NCBI GenBank assembly: GCA_011773465.1
Contig: WVXO01000070.1
Coordinates: 45,878-93,176, forward strand
Direction: 5' to 3'
DNA: 47,299 nucleotides
DNA from: Candidatus Aminicenantota bacterium
GTDB lineage: Bacteria; Acidobacteriota; Aminicenantia; Aminicenantales; Aminicenantaceae
Positions within the stretch are counted from its first letter, which is position 1. Each line of letters starts with the position of its first letter. The translations under genes and the position numbers were made by a program. Of this stretch, positions 47,296-47,299 are shown in pieces. The notes under the pieces were generated by a model. The model did not search any database and was not told where the DNA came from. It saw only the letters and a program-made list of their open reading frames with translations.

Positions 47296-47299
47296 AATC

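Overview
This window reads as a piece of the chromosome of a diderm (Gram-negative-type) bacterium. lpxC, glmS/glmU and a TonB-dependent receptor with a carboxypeptidase-regulatory-like N-terminal domain imply an LPS-bearing outer membrane. The DNA is moderately AT-rich by eye, codon use looks even, and there are no phage, conjugation, CRISPR or transposase genes. Several traits together are what I would expect of the Acidobacteriota/Candidatus Aminicenantes neighbourhood: an actinobacterial-like inositol-phosphate synthase next to a phosphatidylinositol-phosphate-synthase-like gene, secreted TPR and CapA proteins, and intergenic palindromes of the GGGGCCAGGCCCC and CAAGACCTGACCCC kinds. That placement is inference and was not tested.

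Layout. 1-6460: tRNA-Leu(TAA), an ArsA-type ATPase, a small lysine-rich protein, the inositol phospholipid pair (CDP-alcohol transferase and myo-inositol-phosphate synthase) and a large TonB-dependent receptor. 6773-11471 (minus): glmS, glmU and a TPR gene in one overlapping operon, then lpxC, all for peptidoglycan and lipid A precursors. 11729-16955 (plus): larB, the dnaG-rpoD operon, a CAT-anticodon tRNA and a zinc-ribbon coiled-coil protein. 16990-23901 (minus): acyl-CoA synthetase, gyrA and gyrB. 24188-25952: a DRG/Obg-type GTPase with a TGS domain, a 700-base gene-free stretch with GTCGC iterons beside a promoter, and tRNA-Pro(CGG). 26076-29801: a DUF362 ferredoxin and class V aminotransferase pair, and an old-yellow-enzyme family oxidoreductase. 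30158-37874 (minus): a broken secreted TPR gene, a VIT/vWA protein, a PhzF-like protein, a methyltransferase-HAD pair and a secreted aspartoacylase-like protein. 38218-44150 (plus): a small two-helix membrane protein, a ribbon-helix-helix regulator with a perfect palindrome at its promoter, a DUF4783-like secreted protein coupled to a giant NtrY-like histidine kinase, and a flavodoxin. 44332-47295 (minus): a CapA-family protein and a multi-pass membrane protein interrupted by an in-frame TGA.

Most genes are housekeeping. The unusual material is mainly in the gaps. At least four families of short palindromic or GC-rich repeats sit in nearly every intergenic space and often cluster with each other. 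There are three decayed or interrupted genes: the TPR gene with a stop plus a frameshift, the membrane protein split by TGA, and a relic of a second flavodoxin. There is also a palindromic operator candidate for the ribbon-helix-helix protein and an iteron array beside an orphan promoter. I do not see a clear new multi-gene defence or metabolic system; the repeat system is the best candidate for something under-described.
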